DNA of 18,713 nt, taken from Amycolatopsis jejuensis (GTDB taxonomy: Bacteria > Actinomycetota > Actinomycetes > Mycobacteriales > Pseudonocardiaceae). The notes under the pieces are model-generated. The model did no database searches and had not been told where the DNA came from. It worked only from the letters and a program-made list of their open reading frames with translations. The stretch's first letter is position 1. Each line of letters begins with the position of its first letter. A program made the position numbers and the translations under genes. Of the stretch, positions 7,433 through 14,669 are shown in pieces. The stretch covers positions 1 through 18,713 of the forward strand of contig NZ_JNYZ01000064.1 in assembly GCF_000717335.1 (NCBI RefSeq). Reading direction: 5' to 3'.

Positions 7433-8575
7433 CTACCCGAGCGGCTGCCCGTACACGAAGCTGCGCAGCCGTCCGGTCGATGGCGCGTCCAGCTGGGCGA
7501 ACAGCTTGGCGTGCGCGGTTTGCACGGTTGCCGCATCGGGTTCCACCACCGACAGCGCGCGCACGGTGTAGCGCGAATCCGGGGTGAAATCCGGTGCTGA
7601 CGAATGCTGGTAGGCGCCGCCGAGCAGGTCGATGATCAGCACGGTCGGCACGGGTGCGCCAGGGCCCGCGTGGTCGAGGACCGCGGTCAGGATGTCGTCG
7701 GGCAGGGCCGGCAGGACGCGGTTGTCGCCGAGGTACGAATGCGGGTGCGGCGGCTCGGCGGCGATCTGGCCGGAGTCGGTGAACGGCATCGTGACGAGGG
7801 TGTCCTGCAGCGGGCCGAGGGCACGCAGCGGCGCGACCAGCCGGTCGCCGCCGGTGCCGAGGTAGGCCACGCGAACGTGGGCAATGTGCTTGCCCCGCAA
7901 CGGTTCCGGCACCATCGGCAGGTCCGGGTACGGCAGGAGCGCCACCGAGGTGCCGACGGTGTCGGGGAGGCCGGTGGTCCAGTCGCGCCAGGTGCGCAGG
8001 ACGTCGGGGATCTTGGCGGTGTCGAAGTACAGGCCGCCGCCGTAGAGCGCGGTCACCGGGACGAGCCCGAATTCCAGCGCGGTGACGATGCCAGTGCCGA
8101 GCGGGCCGCGGGTGGCCGTGCCGTCGGGGAGGACGACGTCGGCGGCGCGCACGCGGTCGGACGCGAGGCCGAAATGCCGTCCCAGCAAGCCGAAACCGCC
8201 GCCGAGCGTGTAGCCGACCACGCCGACGCCGGGTGCCGAACCACTCAGCGGCGCGAGCCCGTGCTCCGCGGCGGCCGTGATCACGCTGCCCCAGGTCGCG
8301 CCCGCATCTACCCGGGCCACCGCGCGATTCGGGTCGACAGTCACGCCGGTCATCCGTCGCGTCGAGATCAACACGCCCTCGGCGGGTGCGCGCAGGCCGT
8401 GGCCGGTGGCTTGCACCGACACCGGCAGCTCGCGTTCGGCGGCCTGCCGGACTGCGGCGGCGACGTCGGCCGCGGTTTCTGCGACGACGACGAGCTGCGG
8501 GGTGGAGCGGATGCCGGTCTGGAATCCGGCGATCTCTTCGCGGTAACCGTCCTGGTCAGGGGTGAACGTCTGCAT
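7433..8575 (-). CDS. FAD-binding (PCMH-type) oxidoreductase, shortened
   Basis: The 380-residue protein has a PCMH/FAD_binding_4 fold: TPQLVVVAETAADVAAAVR near 25-43, VQATGHG with His59 at the usual covalent-FAD position, and GVGVVGYTLGGGFGLLGRHFG near 116-136. The Cys normally seen in GxCPxVG, the second covalent flavin site of berberine-bridge-type enzymes, is absent (SGSAPGVG). After VVLPDGTATRGPLG the sequence goes straight to TGIVTALEFGLVPV and lacks the roughly 15-residue DLFWALRGGGGNFG-like segment usual in the family. The C-terminal BBE domain is also missing. Start ATG 8575 is before MQTFTPDQDGY. Substrate is unknown. A LysR gene diverges from it. Confidence 0.85.
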   Translation of the reverse strand: MQTFTPDQDGYREEIAGFQTGIRSTPQLVVVAETAADVAAAVRQAAERELPVSVQATGHGLRAPAEGVLISTRRMTGVTVDPNRAVARVDAGATWGSVITAAAEHGLAPLSGSAPGVGVVGYTLGGGFGLLGRHFGLASDRVRAADVVLPDGTATRGPLGTGIVTALEFGLVPVTALYGGGLYFDTAKIPDVLRTWRDWTTGLPDTVGTSVALLPYPDLPMVPEPLRGKHIAHVRVAYLGTGGDRLVAPLRALGPLQDTLVTMPFTDSGQIAAEPPHPHSYLGDNRVLPALPDDILTAVLDHAGPGAPVPTVLIIDLLGGAYQHSSAPDFTPDSRYTVRALSVVEPDAATVQTAHAKLFAQLDAPSTGRLRSFVYGQPLG

Positions 8576-8616
8576 ACCGTCAGCCTGCGGGATCGGTGGC
8601 AAGAAGTCCAAGAGAT

Positions 8617-8641
8617 ACTGATTCCGGTTGCTAGAATCAGT
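8617..8641. promoter_or_regulatory. LysR-type operator with overlapping lysR -10
   Basis: ACTGATTC (8617-8624) and GAATCAGT (8634-8641) are perfect 8-base inverted arms around 9 bases, and the core T8623-N11-A8635 fits the LysR-box rule. The lysR -10, TAGAAT (8632-8637), is inside the right arm, 8 bases before ATG 8646. This is the classic arrangement for LysR autorepression and control of the divergent oxidase gene. Confidence 0.65.
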
Positions 8642-8645
8642 GGTT

Positions 8646-9521
8646 ATGGAACTGCACCAGCTGGAGTACTTCGTCGCCGTAGCCGACGAGGCCAACTTCA
8701 CGCGTGCGGCGGCCCGGATGCACGTCGCGCAACCCGGCGTCAGCGCGCAGATCCGGCGGCTGGAACGCGAGCTGGGCCAGCCGTTGTTCGACCGGTCCGG
8801 CCGGGCCGTGCGGCTCACCGACGTCGGCGCCGCCGCCCTGCCGCACGCGCGTGCTGCGCTGGCCGCCGTTGCGGCGGTGCGCGAGACGGTCGCGGAGCAC
8901 GAGGGCCTGGTCCGCGGCCAGGTCGCGATGGGGATGGTCACGTCGGCCGGTCCGGTCGCGCTGCCCGATTTCCTCGCCGGGTTCGCCGAACGCTACCCGG
9001 GCGTCGAGATCACGCTGGGTGAGGCGAACTCCGACGTGATGGTGGCGGCGTTGCGCGAAGGACGGCTGGACGTCGCCGTGATCGGGCTGGCCGACGGGGT
9101 TCCGGCCGGGCTCACCACGCAGGTCGTGCTGGACGAGGAACTGGTCGCCGTCGTCGGCCCGCGTGACGAGTTCGCCGGGCGGGACGAGGTTTCGCTCGCC
9201 GACCTGGCGACGCGGTCGCTCATCTGCCTGCCGAAAGGTACCGGCCTGCGCGGCGTGCTCGACCGAGGGTTCGCCGCCGCCGGGCTGCACCCGCGCGTGA
9301 CGATCGAGGCGAGCGACCCGAACGTGCTGGCGCAGCTCGCGGTCCGCGACCTCGGCGTGGCGCTGATCCCGGAATCGCTGGCGCGGTACTACCGCAAGGA
9401 GCTGCATGCGCTGCGGCTTCGCCCGGAGCTGCGCGGACAGCTGGCGCTGGCCTGGCGGGCCGACCCGCCCGCCGGTCCTGCCGCTCGCGCGCTGATCGAC
9501 TTCGCCCGGTCGGTGCTCTGA
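8646..9521 (+). CDS. LysR-family transcriptional regulator
   Basis: This is a 291-residue LysR protein. The winged-helix N-terminus runs ELHQLEYFVAVADEANFTRAAARMHVAQPGVSAQIRRLERELGQPLF (about 2-48), and a periplasmic-binding-like effector domain spans about 88-290. ATG 8646 is chosen over the TTG at 8628 because family homology begins at MELHQLEYF and the -10 TAGAAT sits 8 bases upstream, implying leaderless translation. It diverges from the FAD oxidase gene and very likely controls it through the palindrome between them. The effector is unknown. Confidence 0.92.
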   Translation: MELHQLEYFVAVADEANFTRAAARMHVAQPGVSAQIRRLERELGQPLFDRSGRAVRLTDVGAAALPHARAALAAVAAVRETVAEHEGLVRGQVAMGMVTSAGPVALPDFLAGFAERYPGVEITLGEANSDVMVAALREGRLDVAVIGLADGVPAGLTTQVVLDEELVAVVGPRDEFAGRDEVSLADLATRSLICLPKGTGLRGVLDRGFAAAGLHPRVTIEASDPNVLAQLAVRDLGVALIPESLARYYRKELHALRLRPELRGQLALAWRADPPAGPAARALIDFARSVL

Positions 9522-9527
9522 CCGATC

Positions 9528-9542
9528 TTGACAGGGCGTCAA
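9528..9542. promoter_or_regulatory. Inverted repeat upstream of the DUF2236 gene
   Basis: TTGAC (9528-9532) and GTCAA (9538-9542) are perfect arms around AGGGC, placed 6 bases after the lysR stop. The left arm plus the next A also reads TTGACA, a perfect -35 hexamer, so the site may be a promoter with an operator. No good -10 follows at normal spacing. Confidence 0.35.
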
Positions 9543-9563
9543 CGGACGGGTTCCCCTGGGTGC

Positions 9564-10352
9564 ATGCTTTCGGACGGCATGCTCGGCGTCAGCCTGCTCG
9601 CGGGCAGCGCGAACGTGATCATGCAGCTCGGGCGGCCGGGCTTGGGGTACGGCGTGCTGGAAAGCCGGGTCGATTCGGGGAATCTTTTCAAACATCCGCT
9701 GAAACGCTCGCGCACCACGGTCACGTATCTCGCCGTCGCGATGCTGGGCACTGACGACGAGCGGGCGGCGTACCGGCGGGCGGTGAACACGGTGCACGCC
9801 CACGTGGTTTCCACCGACGCGAGTCCGGTGCAGTACCACGCTTTCGACCGTGACCTGCAGTTGTGGGTCGCGGCTTGCCTGTACCACGGGGTCGAGGACG
9901 TGCACCGCGCGTTTCTCGGCTGTCCGGCGCCGGAATCGTGGTACGCCGATGCGGTGGTGCTGGGTACGACGCTGCAGGTACGGCCGGAGCAATGGCCGGT
10001 CGATCGGGCTGCGTTTGCGGCGTATTGGGCCGACGGGCTCGCGCGGGTCGACATCGACGACCGGCTTCGCGAATACCTCACCGCCATCGCGAATCTGGAG
10101 TTCCTGCCGCGCCCGTGGCCGCTCCTTTTCGGACGGTTACACCGCTTCGTGACCACGGGATTCCTGCCGGAGGTGTTCCGCGAGCAGATGCGGCTGCCGT
10201 GGTCGGCGGCGGATCAGCGCCGGTTCGACCGGCTCATGCGCGGGATCGGCCGGATGGTGGAACGGCTGCCGCTGCGCGCGCGGCGGTTTCCGTACGACGC
10301 CTGCCTCGCGGACTTCCGGCGTCGCCTGCGGGCCGGGAAACCGCTCGTCTAA
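9564..10352 (+). CDS. DUF2236 (MpaB-like) putative oxygenase
   Basis: The 262-residue protein has the DUF2236 core, with TVTYLAVAMLGTDDERAAYRRAVNTVHAHV near 53-82 and SPVQYHAFDRDLQLWVAACLYHGVEDV near 88-114. The C-terminal half holds the usual EFLPRPWPLLFGRLHRFVTTGFLPEVFREQM region. Relatives include the haem-b rubber oxygenase Lcp and the fungal mycophenolate enzyme MpaB, but most members are uncharacterised. In many relatives the block reads WVHATL; here it is WVAACL. ATG 9564 is used instead of TTG 9528 because the TTG falls in an inverted repeat/-35-like sequence and lacks a ribosome-binding site. It could be co-transcribed with lysR (42-base gap) or have its own promoter. Substrate unknown. 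Confidence 0.8.
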   Translation: MLSDGMLGVSLLAGSANVIMQLGRPGLGYGVLESRVDSGNLFKHPLKRSRTTVTYLAVAMLGTDDERAAYRRAVNTVHAHVVSTDASPVQYHAFDRDLQLWVAACLYHGVEDVHRAFLGCPAPESWYADAVVLGTTLQVRPEQWPVDRAAFAAYWADGLARVDIDDRLREYLTAIANLEFLPRPWPLLFGRLHRFVTTGFLPEVFREQMRLPWSAADQRRFDRLMRGIGRMVERLPLRARRFPYDACLADFRRRLRAGKPLV

Positions 10353-10391
10353 GCGGTTGACCGGAATGCCGTGTTCGGCAATGGTGGCGAT

Positions 10392-11357
10392 ATGGCCACT
10401 CCCGATGAAGTGCGCGAAGGCGTTTCCCTGACGCATCTCGACCAGGAGCTGTTCGCCGATTCCGGGGTGACCAAGCGGGACCTCGTCGACTATTTCGACG
10501 CCGTTTCGGAACGGTTGCTGCCGGTGCTGCGGGACCGTCCGCTGTCGGTGATGCGGGTGCTGCGCGGGCAGGACGCGTTCATGCAGAAGAACCTGCCGAA
10601 GTACACGCCGGAATGGGTGTCGCGGGCGAAACTGTGGGCGGAGAGTTCACAACGGACAGTCACCTATGGACTGTGCAACGACCGGCGGACGTTGCTGTGG
10701 TTCGGCAATCAGCGGGCGGTCGAGCTGCATCCGGCGCTCACGCGCGTCGACCCGGTGGGCCCGACGGATCTGATCATGGACCTCGACCCGCCGGAGGGTG
10801 CGCCGTTCTCCGTTGCGGTGGCGGCGGCTCGGCTGGTGCGGCAGGCCTTGGCCGACGTGGGGCTGGCCGGTGCGTTGAAGACCAGTGGGTCGAAGGGCGT
10901 GCACGTGTTCGTGCCGCTCGTCACCGGGCTGTCCTTTGAGGACGTTGCGGCGGCGACGCGGGCGGTCGGGGCGCGGGCGGAACGGATCGACCCGGAGCTG
11001 GCGACCACGGCATTCATCCGCGAAGACCGTCATGGCAAGGTGTTTCTGGACTCGACTCGGGCCGGTGGGGCGACGGTGGCGGCGGTGTACAGTCCGCGGA
11101 TCCGGCCGGGGGCGCCGGTGTCGTTCCCGGTGCGCTGGGCCGATGCGGATTCGGTGACTCCGGCGGATTTCACGGTGAAGACTGCGCTCGATCTGCTCGG
11201 GTCGGCGGATCCGTGGGCGGAGGAATTGCCTGCGCCGCAGGAGTTACCGGCCGACCTGGTCGCGGAGGGGCACACGATTCCGGTCGCGCGGGTGGCGGCC
11301 ATGCACGAGGGGAAGCGGCGGGCTCGGGCGCGGCGGAAGTCAGGGGAGGGCGAGTAG
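10392..11357 (+). CDS. LigD-type polymerase domain protein (NHEJ primase-polymerase), stand-alone
   Basis: This 321-residue protein is an archaeo-eukaryotic-primase-type polymerase domain as found in bacterial LigD. The metal-binding Asp pair is D130-L-D132 (IMDLDPPEG), and the third acidic residue is probably Asp220 in KVFLDSTRAGGATVA. MQKNLPKYTPEWV (64-76) is the 5'-phosphate-binding region, and TSGSKGVHVFVPL (164-176) binds the nucleotide. The family fills gaps with ribonucleotides during non-homologous end joining with Ku and a ligase. No ligase or nuclease domain is attached and no ku gene is in the window; stand-alone polymerase domains are common in actinomycetes. ATG 10392 fits where family similarity begins. 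The 3' end overlaps the convergent methyltransferase gene by 18 bases. Confidence 0.9.
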   Translation: MATPDEVREGVSLTHLDQELFADSGVTKRDLVDYFDAVSERLLPVLRDRPLSVMRVLRGQDAFMQKNLPKYTPEWVSRAKLWAESSQRTVTYGLCNDRRTLLWFGNQRAVELHPALTRVDPVGPTDLIMDLDPPEGAPFSVAVAAARLVRQALADVGLAGALKTSGSKGVHVFVPLVTGLSFEDVAAATRAVGARAERIDPELATTAFIREDRHGKVFLDSTRAGGATVAAVYSPRIRPGAPVSFPVRWADADSVTPADFTVKTALDLLGSADPWAEELPAPQELPADLVAEGHTIPVARVAAMHEGKRRARARRKSGEGE

Positions 11358-12074
11358 GTCTGCGTGGTGCACGATCACGCTGGTGATGCGGCGGTTGGGT
11401 ACTTGTATCTTCGGGTCTTGTTCCTTCGCTGCCGCAACGAATCCCTGGTACCAGGTGGTGATGAGGCGTTGTTGATCCGCGCCCAGCCGCCAGGGTGACG
11501 GTCTGGTGTGGACTGTCCAACCACGACTCCGGAACTCCTGTGCGGTGAACGCGACGGCGTCCGGGCCGAGGCGGTCTTCGCGGCGTTGGTGGTTGTTGAA
11601 GGCCTCGCTGAGTGCTGCGTCCGCCTTGTCCGGTGGAGTGATTTCGACGGCTCCGGTCACGGACAACGTGAAGAGTGCCGGGATTCGGGAGTCTGCACAG
11701 GACTGTACGAGACGGCGGATTTCGTTTGCGGTCAACAGGTCCAGTAGTGCTGACGCGGTGACCAGAGTGGTGTCGCCGAGGTCGGTGAGCCGAGTGATGT
11801 CGACGGCTTCGACGGTGGTCGGGTGTGGAAGGCTGCGGGCGGCGATCTCCAGCAGCCGTGGGTCGAGGTCGTGCAGGATCCACCGTTGTGGGGTCGGGAG
11901 CCGTCCGGACAGCCAGCGGCCCAGGGAACCGGTGCCGCAGCCGAGGTCGCGGATCACCATCGGAGTCTTCCTCGGGATGAGGTCGACGAGGTCGGCCGCG
12001 CGGGCTTCGGCGTCGGCCGGTTCCCGCAGCCGCAGCCATTCCGGTGCGTACCCGGAGGAGTCCACTGTGGTCAC
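11340..12074 (-). CDS. Class I SAM-dependent methyltransferase of the pterin-like cluster
   Basis: The 244-residue protein has motif [16 protein letters not shown] (40-54) for S-adenosylmethionine and an acidic HDLDP (68-72) after strand 2. A C-terminal [18 protein letters not shown] block follows. The start is GTG 12074; its GTG overlaps the TGA of the upstream PTPS-like gene by four bases, so translation is coupled. It is the last gene of a three-gene operon (dehydrogenase, PTPS-like, methyltransferase). The methyl acceptor is unknown; a pterin- or pyrimidine-derived metabolite is a guess from the neighbours. GC content seems lower than in surrounding genes. Confidence 0.87.
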   Translation of the reverse strand: MTTVDSSGYAPEWLRLREPADAEARAADLVDLIPRKTPMVIRDLGCGTGSLGRWLSGRLPTPQRWILHDLDPRLLEIAARSLPHPTTVEAVDITRLTDLGDTTLVTASALLDLLTANEIRRLVQSCADSRIPALFTLSVTGAVEITPPDKADAALSEAFNNHQRREDRLGPDAVAFTAQEFRSRGWTVHTRPSPWRLGADQQRLITTWYQGFVAAAKEQDPKIQVPNRRITSVIVHHADLLALP

Positions 12075-12469
12075 AGCGCGCGTTCGTATCCGGCCGAAGC
12101 GACATGGGATTCGTGCAGGGCAACTGAAATCCCGGACAGTCCCCGAGCACCCTCGCCGAGTTCACCCGCGTGTACGCGATCGGCGAGCCGGTCGGCGATC
12201 ACCTTGGCGAGGAATTCCGTGGACGTGTTGACCCCGGCGAATTCGGGTTCGTCGTCGAGGTTGCGGTAGTTCAGGTCGGCGAGCACGGCGCCCAGCTGCT
12301 GGGTGGCGAGCCCGATGTCGACGACGATGTGGTCAGTGTCCAATTCGGACCGGCGGAAGGTCGCGTCGACGACGAACGTTGCGCCGTGAAGCCGTTGCGC
12401 CGGGCCGAAAACCTCGCCGCGGAAGCTGTGGGCGACCATGATGTGATCGCGCACGGTGACACTGAACAA
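12071..12469 (-). CDS. 6-pyruvoyltetrahydropterin synthase / QueD-like protein with altered metal motif
   Basis: The 132-residue protein matches the T-fold PTPS/6-carboxytetrahydropterin synthase family: MVAHSFRG with His14, [13 protein letters not shown] with His28, [40 protein letters not shown], and Glu120 where the family binds the pterin ring. Normal members use a HGH motif for zinc and a catalytic Cys. Here HGH reads His28-Gly-Ala and the protein contains no Cys at all. Chemistry different from queuosine or tetrahydrobiopterin synthesis is therefore likely. Start TTG 12469 is chosen because AAGGAG (12481-12476) lies 6 bases upstream and homology begins there. It lies 11 bases after the dehydrogenase stop and overlaps the methyltransferase start. 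Confidence 0.85.
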   Translation of the reverse strand: MFSVTVRDHIMVAHSFRGEVFGPAQRLHGATFVVDATFRRSELDTDHIVVDIGLATQQLGAVLADLNYRNLDDEPEFAGVNTSTEFLAKVIADRLADRVHAGELGEGARGLSGISVALHESHVASAGYERAL

Positions 12470-12480
12470 CGGTTTCTCCT

Positions 12481-13431
12481 TCACGGGTAAGTGATCCGGT
12501 GCGTCAATCCTGGGCCACGGACGATTCCGGGCAGCTCGGCGAACGTCGATTCCCCGGTGATGAGCACGTCGAACGCCGGATCGGCGAGCAAGCGCAACGC
12601 CAATGCCATCCGGTCGCCGTAGCTGCGATGTGCGGCGGGCGAAACGGTGCCGACCTGGCTGCCGCGCACCGTGAGCCGTCGCGAATGGAAGTTCTCCCCG
12701 AGCGGCAATGACACGCGGCGGTCGCCGTACCAGCTCAGTTCCACCACCGTGCCTTCGGTCCGGAGCAGCTCGAGCGACCGCGTCAGCCCGGCTTCTGTCG
12801 CGCTGGCGTGTACCACCAGGTCGAGCTCGCCTTGTGCCGTTTCCGGGCTGGCGTAAGGAATTCCGAACGCGTTCGCGACCTGTTCGCGCGCCGGATCGAT
12901 GTCGACGAGCTGCACGTCGACGCCCGGGAACCGCGACAGCAACCGCGCGACACAGCAGCCGACCATCCCCGCGCCGACCACCGCGATCCGGTCGCCGATC
13001 AGCGGCGCCGCGTCCCACAGCGCGTTCACCGCGGTCTCGACCGTGCCGGCGAGCACCGCGCGCGCAGCCGGAACGTCGTCCGGCACCACCGTGACCGCCG
13101 ACGCAGGTACGACGTACTCGGTCTGGTGCGGGTAGAGGCAGAAGACCGTGCGGCCGGTCAGTTCCGGCGGCCCGGCAACGACTTCGCCGACGTTCAGGTA
13201 GCCGTATTTGACCGGCCACGGAAAGTCGCCTTCCTGGTACGGCGCGCGCATGACGGCGTACTGGCTCTCCGGCACTCCGCCGCGTCGCACGAGGTTTTCG
13301 GTGCCCCGGCTGAGCGCCGAAAATCGGGTGCGGACCAGCACTTCGCCCGGACCCGGGTCGGGTACCTCGGCGGGCCGGATCTCGCCGCCTTCGGCCGAAG
13401 TGAACCAAAAGGCGTACGCGGTCCGTGTCAA
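12481..13431 (-). CDS. MDR-superfamily dehydrogenase lacking the catalytic zinc Cys
   Basis: The 316-residue protein is a medium-chain dehydrogenase/reductase with an N-terminal GroES-like part and a Rossmann domain, GAGMVG at about 153-158. The catalytic zinc ligand normally in a CGICGTD-like motif is absent ([11 protein letters not shown] at about 36-46), as is the four-Cys structural zinc loop. It therefore probably works without zinc, although such proteins are often named zinc-binding alcohol dehydrogenases. Start TTG 13431 is supported by GGAGG (13442-13438) 6 bases upstream and by homology from the first residues. It is the first gene of the operon with the PTPS-like and methyltransferase genes and diverges by 33 bases from the CDP-alcohol transferase gene. 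Substrate unknown. Confidence 0.88.
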   Translation of the reverse strand: MTRTAYAFWFTSAEGGEIRPAEVPDPGPGEVLVRTRFSALSRGTENLVRRGGVPESQYAVMRAPYQEGDFPWPVKYGYLNVGEVVAGPPELTGRTVFCLYPHQTEYVVPASAVTVVPDDVPAARAVLAGTVETAVNALWDAAPLIGDRIAVVGAGMVGCCVARLLSRFPGVDVQLVDIDPAREQVANAFGIPYASPETAQGELDLVVHASATEAGLTRSLELLRTEGTVVELSWYGDRRVSLPLGENFHSRRLTVRGSQVGTVSPAAHRSYGDRMALALRLLADPAFDVLITGESTFAELPGIVRGPGLTHRITYP

Positions 13432-13464
13432 GGTCGTCCTCCGTCACCGCGGGAGCGAGGGTCA

Positions 13465-14211
13465 ATGGCTGTCACCACGTGTACACGATCGCCGGCCGCG
13501 CTGGGTTCAACCGTTGCCCAACAGGCACCGGCAGTGACCGCGCAGATCGCGTTGCTGGTGCTGCTGGGCGCCGGTCTCGCCGGCTGGGTGGCAGGCCTCG
13601 GCTACCTCGTCGGGCTGTCCGTGCTGCTCACGAGCGCGGTACGGCGGACCGGGATCGCTCGCCTCGGCCCCGCCGACCACGTGACGCTCGCCCGCGCCGC
13701 CCTCATCGGCGGGGTCACCGCGCTCGTCGCAGATCACCTGACCGGGGGATCCCCGCCGGTGGTCGCGATGGTCCCCCTCGCCGCAGTCGCGCTGGTGCTC
13801 GACGCGGTCGACGGCCAGGTCGCCCGCCGCACCGGAACCGCGTCGGCGCTGGGCGCCCGCTTCGACATGGAGGCGGACGCGTTCCTGATCCTGGTGCTCA
13901 GCGCGCTGGTCGCGGCCTCGACAGGCCCGTGGGTGCTGGCGATCGGCCTGATGAGATACGCCTTCGTCGCCGCGGCGTGGCTCCTGCCGTGGCTGCGCGC
14001 CGACCTCCCCCCGAGCCGCGCGCGCAAAGCCGTGGCCGCCCTGCAGGGCATCGCCCTGACGACCGCCGCCGCAGGCATCACCCCGACGGCCCTCGCGGCC
14101 CTCGCATTGACCGCCCTGACCTGGTCTTTCACCCGCGACGTGCGGTGGCTGTACCGCGTCAGCCCTGTCCGGGTGCGCTCAGCTGCCAGGACACGCCCCA
14201 CCGGTCGTTGA
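13465..14211 (+). CDS. CDP-alcohol phosphatidyltransferase family membrane protein
   Basis: The 248-residue hydrophobic protein has about six membrane segments. It carries a perfect CDP-alcohol phosphotransferase signature DG(x)2AR(x)8G(x)3D(x)3D from D116 to D138, preceded by D113, encoded at 13801-13878. Enzymes of this family transfer a phosphoalcohol group from a CDP-alcohol, usually onto an acceptor alcohol in phospholipid synthesis. The acceptor here is unknown. ATG 13465 is 3 bases after GAGGG and 9 after GGGAG; the long upstream reading frame is antisense to the dehydrogenase and was excluded. The 33-base gap to the divergent dehydrogenase start is too short for two separate promoters, so they must overlap coding sequence or each other. 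The 3' end overlaps the convergent VOC gene by 53 bases. Confidence 0.9.
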   Translation: MAVTTCTRSPAALGSTVAQQAPAVTAQIALLVLLGAGLAGWVAGLGYLVGLSVLLTSAVRRTGIARLGPADHVTLARAALIGGVTALVADHLTGGSPPVVAMVPLAAVALVLDAVDGQVARRTGTASALGARFDMEADAFLILVLSALVAASTGPWVLAIGLMRYAFVAAAWLLPWLRADLPPSRARKAVAALQGIALTTAAAGITPTALAALALTALTWSFTRDVRWLYRVSPVRVRSAARTRPTGR

Positions 14212-14560
14212 CCCACGCGAACGGCCCGAAGCCGTACTCGTCGATCGGCATGAGGGTGCCGCCGCCCTCGCTCAGTGCGTCGTACACCCGCTTGAGCTCG
14301 GCCTCCGAGTCGACGGTCACGAACAACGAGCTGGACGGCGTGAACTCGAAGGCGTGCTTGACGAAGCTGTCACTGCAGCGGACCCGCTGCCCGGCCACGG
14401 TGAACTCGGCCATCACGACGGTCCCCTCCGGCCCGGGCCCGTCGGCGCCGTAACGCTGCTCGGACAGCACCGAATCCCCGGGGAACAGCGAGGTGTAGAA
14501 GGCCATCGCCTCACCGGCGTCGCGCTTCTGGAACATGAGGAACGGTACGAGATCGGTCAT
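14159..14560 (-). CDS. VOC-superfamily (PhnB-like / 3-dmu-9_3-mt) protein
   Basis: The 133-residue protein has the PhnB-like glyoxalase fold: VPFLMFQKRDAGEAMAFYTSLFPGDSV at 5-31, GTVVMAEFTVAGQRVRCSDS in the middle, and [15 protein letters not shown] at the end. Such proteins are common, often single-domain dimers, and mostly lack assigned reactions. The metal-binding residues cannot be fixed from the sequence alone. ATG 14560 is used because homology starts at MTDLVPFL; AAAGGA lies about 13 bases upstream, a long spacing. A 20-base palindrome upstream suggests regulated expression. The 53-base overlap with the convergent CDP-alcohol transferase gene is the largest in the window. Confidence 0.85.
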   Translation of the reverse strand: MTDLVPFLMFQKRDAGEAMAFYTSLFPGDSVLSEQRYGADGPGPEGTVVMAEFTVAGQRVRCSDSFVKHAFEFTPSSSLFVTVDSEAELKRVYDALSEGGGTLMPIDEYGFGPFAWVNDRWGVSWQLSAPGQG

Positions 14561-14615
14561 CGGCCCGGTACGTCCTTTCGCAAGATCAGTAGGTGCGGAC
14601 CCTTCGAACGTGGCA

Positions 14616-14635
14616 TTGACAAGAAGATTTGTCAA
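14616..14635. promoter_or_regulatory. 20-base palindromic operator upstream of the VOC gene
   Basis: TTGACAA (14616-14622) and TTGTCAA (14629-14635) are perfect 7-base inverted arms around GAAGAT. The minus-strand arm contains TTGACA, a perfect -35 hexamer for the VOC gene, followed after 17 bases by a weak CACGTT. The size suits a TetR- or ArsR-type dimer. The tetR gene ends 34 bases away, and part of this site (TTGACAAGA) recurs in the alkB promoter. Confidence 0.6.
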
Positions 14636-14669
14636 GCGTGGCGAACCCCGGATGGATGACGGGCTCCGG

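Noticed and set aside
7604..9022. A 472-codon plus-strand frame across the oxidase/lysR region
   Set aside because: It is antisense to the FAD oxidase and then out of frame with lysR, with shadow composition only.
9528..9563. TTG 9528 as the DUF2236 start codon
   Set aside because: The TTG belongs to an inverted repeat and -35-like TTGACA, and no ribosome-binding site precedes it; ATG 9564 is more credible.
12808..13464. N-terminal extension of the CDP-alcohol transferase frame
   Set aside because: These 219 codons are antisense to the dehydrogenase and carry no membrane or catalytic features; the real protein starts at 13465.
12470..13465. N-terminal extension of the PTPS-like frame across the dehydrogenase gene
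   Set aside because: The extension overlaps the dehydrogenase in another frame, has shadow composition, and AAGGAG plus TTG 12469 explain the real start.
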